In this document: positions 63,680 to 64,000 of the stretch, one piece after another
Layout: the number at the start of each line of letters is the position of its first letter
Position numbering within the stretch: position 1 is the stretch's first letter
Source: Lysinibacillus macroides
Lineage (GTDB): Bacteria; Bacillota; Bacilli; Bacillales_A; Planococcaceae
Assembly: GCF_001281525.1 (NCBI RefSeq)
Contig: NZ_LGCI01000005.1
Span: 752,554 to 816,553, forward strand
Reading direction: 5' to 3'
Length of the DNA: 64,000 bases
Program-made: the position numbers and the translations under genes
The notes under the pieces: model-generated
The model's database searches: none
What the model was told of the DNA's origin: nothing
What the model saw: the letters and a program-made list of their open reading frames with translations, nothing else

Positions 63680-64000
63680 CTATATTCTCATTCCTTTCCT
63701 ACGTAATAAATCATCATCAATCATTTTACTAAATCGTTTTAAATCATTGCTGTCACCGTTCATTTTATCAACATTAAAATGAATCTCTATATCCCCATAA
63801 GTATCTCCACCAGGAAGGGGAGAGGTTTTAGCAGAGGGTACAAATTTGGAGAAGAAAGGAGCTAAGCTGGACATCACTCTATCCATAATATTGATTGAAT
63901 CAAATAAACCTCTTGTATCGGCTTTATTTAGCATAATTTCATGAGGATGAGCAATAATCGCTTTTCCACCTTTACCATCAATTCCTATGCCAGTCCAATT
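63680..64000 (-). CDS. Tape-measure protein, C-terminal end
   Basis: Partial: 106 codons open to the window edge. The end (IGIDGKGGKAIIAHPHEIML, FDSINIMDRVMSSLAPFFSK) matches the conserved C-terminus of phage tail tape-measure proteins, which set tail length. The N-terminal part lies beyond 64000. Confidence 0.75.
   Translation of the reverse strand, partial: NWTGIGIDGKGGKAIIAHPHEIMLNKADTRGLFDSINIMDRVMSSLAPFFSKFVPSAKTSPLPGGDTYGDIEIHFNVDKMNGDSNDLKRFSKMIDDDLLRRKGMRI

Larger units (their letters stand above)
42882..64000 (-). mobile_element. Siphovirus-type prophage, right arm (cut by the window edge)
   Basis: All genes from here to the window edge run on the minus strand in the order tape measure, distal tail, Tal, baseplate, adhesins, holin, endolysin, the conserved tail-to-lysis order of Gram-positive siphophages. 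The lysis end lies next to a host gene at 42794. The integrase, capsid and packaging genes would lie beyond 64000. No attachment-site repeat can be identified from one end. Confidence 0.9.

Noticed and set aside
1-64000. CRISPR arrays, tRNA and rRNA genes
   Set aside because: No regularly spaced repeats, tRNA cloverleaf or rRNA core sequence was seen; only a boxA-like leader motif at 33866-33878.

Overview
The window looks like a chromosomal segment of a low-GC, endospore-forming Bacillota, most likely Lysinibacillus (the sphaericus/fusiformis group). The reasons are AT-rich third positions, AGGAGG-type ribosome binding sites with frequent TTG and GTG starts, a CotA-type laccase, an SLH-anchored S-layer protein, Bacillus-type Zur and Fur boxes, and a phage endolysin ending in an SLH-like half-module. 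The genus is inferred; no rRNA or tRNA gene is present to settle it.

Layout. 1-3.9 kb is a zinc/redox island: a COG0523 metallochaperone (ZagA/YciC type), a lone SufU-like scaffold and a hemB divergent around a clear Zur-box-like operator, then a CPYC flavoprotein. 3.9-9.5 kb is a graveyard of gene remnants and three dead insertion sequences (IS3, IS1182 and IS4 types), with a small six-cysteine ORF and a YesK-like membrane protein between them. 9.9-14.5 kb holds an S-layer protein and a laccase. 14.8-17.3 kb is a polymorphic-toxin locus: a toxin with a very lysine-rich N-terminus, a candidate immunity gene, a displaced cassette remnant and a tiny membrane ORF.

17.4-23.4 kb has a NimA-like flavoprotein, a VanR/VanS-like two-component pair followed by a D,D-carboxypeptidase, and a flavin monooxygenase behind a perfect Fur box. 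23.4-27.7 kb has a two-gene permease system behind a second Zur box, an AraC regulator split by a frameshift, and an SDR dehydrogenase. 27.9-42.8 kb is ordinary chromosome: an M48 protease, YitT, YjbR/MmcQ, GIY-YIG, DUF2087, a beta-lactamase-fold hydrolase, a Bcr/CflA exporter, CbrC and an AbrB-type membrane protein. It also contains an ABC-F antibiotic-resistance ATPase preceded by a 46-codon leader peptide and an intrinsic terminator, the layout of a translation-sensing attenuator.

42.9-64 kb is the right arm of a siphovirus-type prophage read on the minus strand and cut by the window edge. In order of transcription it encodes the tape-measure C-terminus, distal tail protein, two inserted tail genes, Tal-type tail protein, a PAAR-like protein, baseplate genes, a long array of LamG, discoidin (F5/8C) and DNRLRE proteins that look like glycan-binding adhesins, then a DUF1617-like protein, an XhlA-like protein, a phi-LC3 holin and an M23 endolysin. 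Several intrinsic terminators sit inside the adhesin array.

The most interesting items are the Zur-linked zinc-economy genes, the ABC-F attenuator, the VanRS-carboxypeptidase module, the lysine-rich toxin with its neighbour, and the prophage adhesin array.
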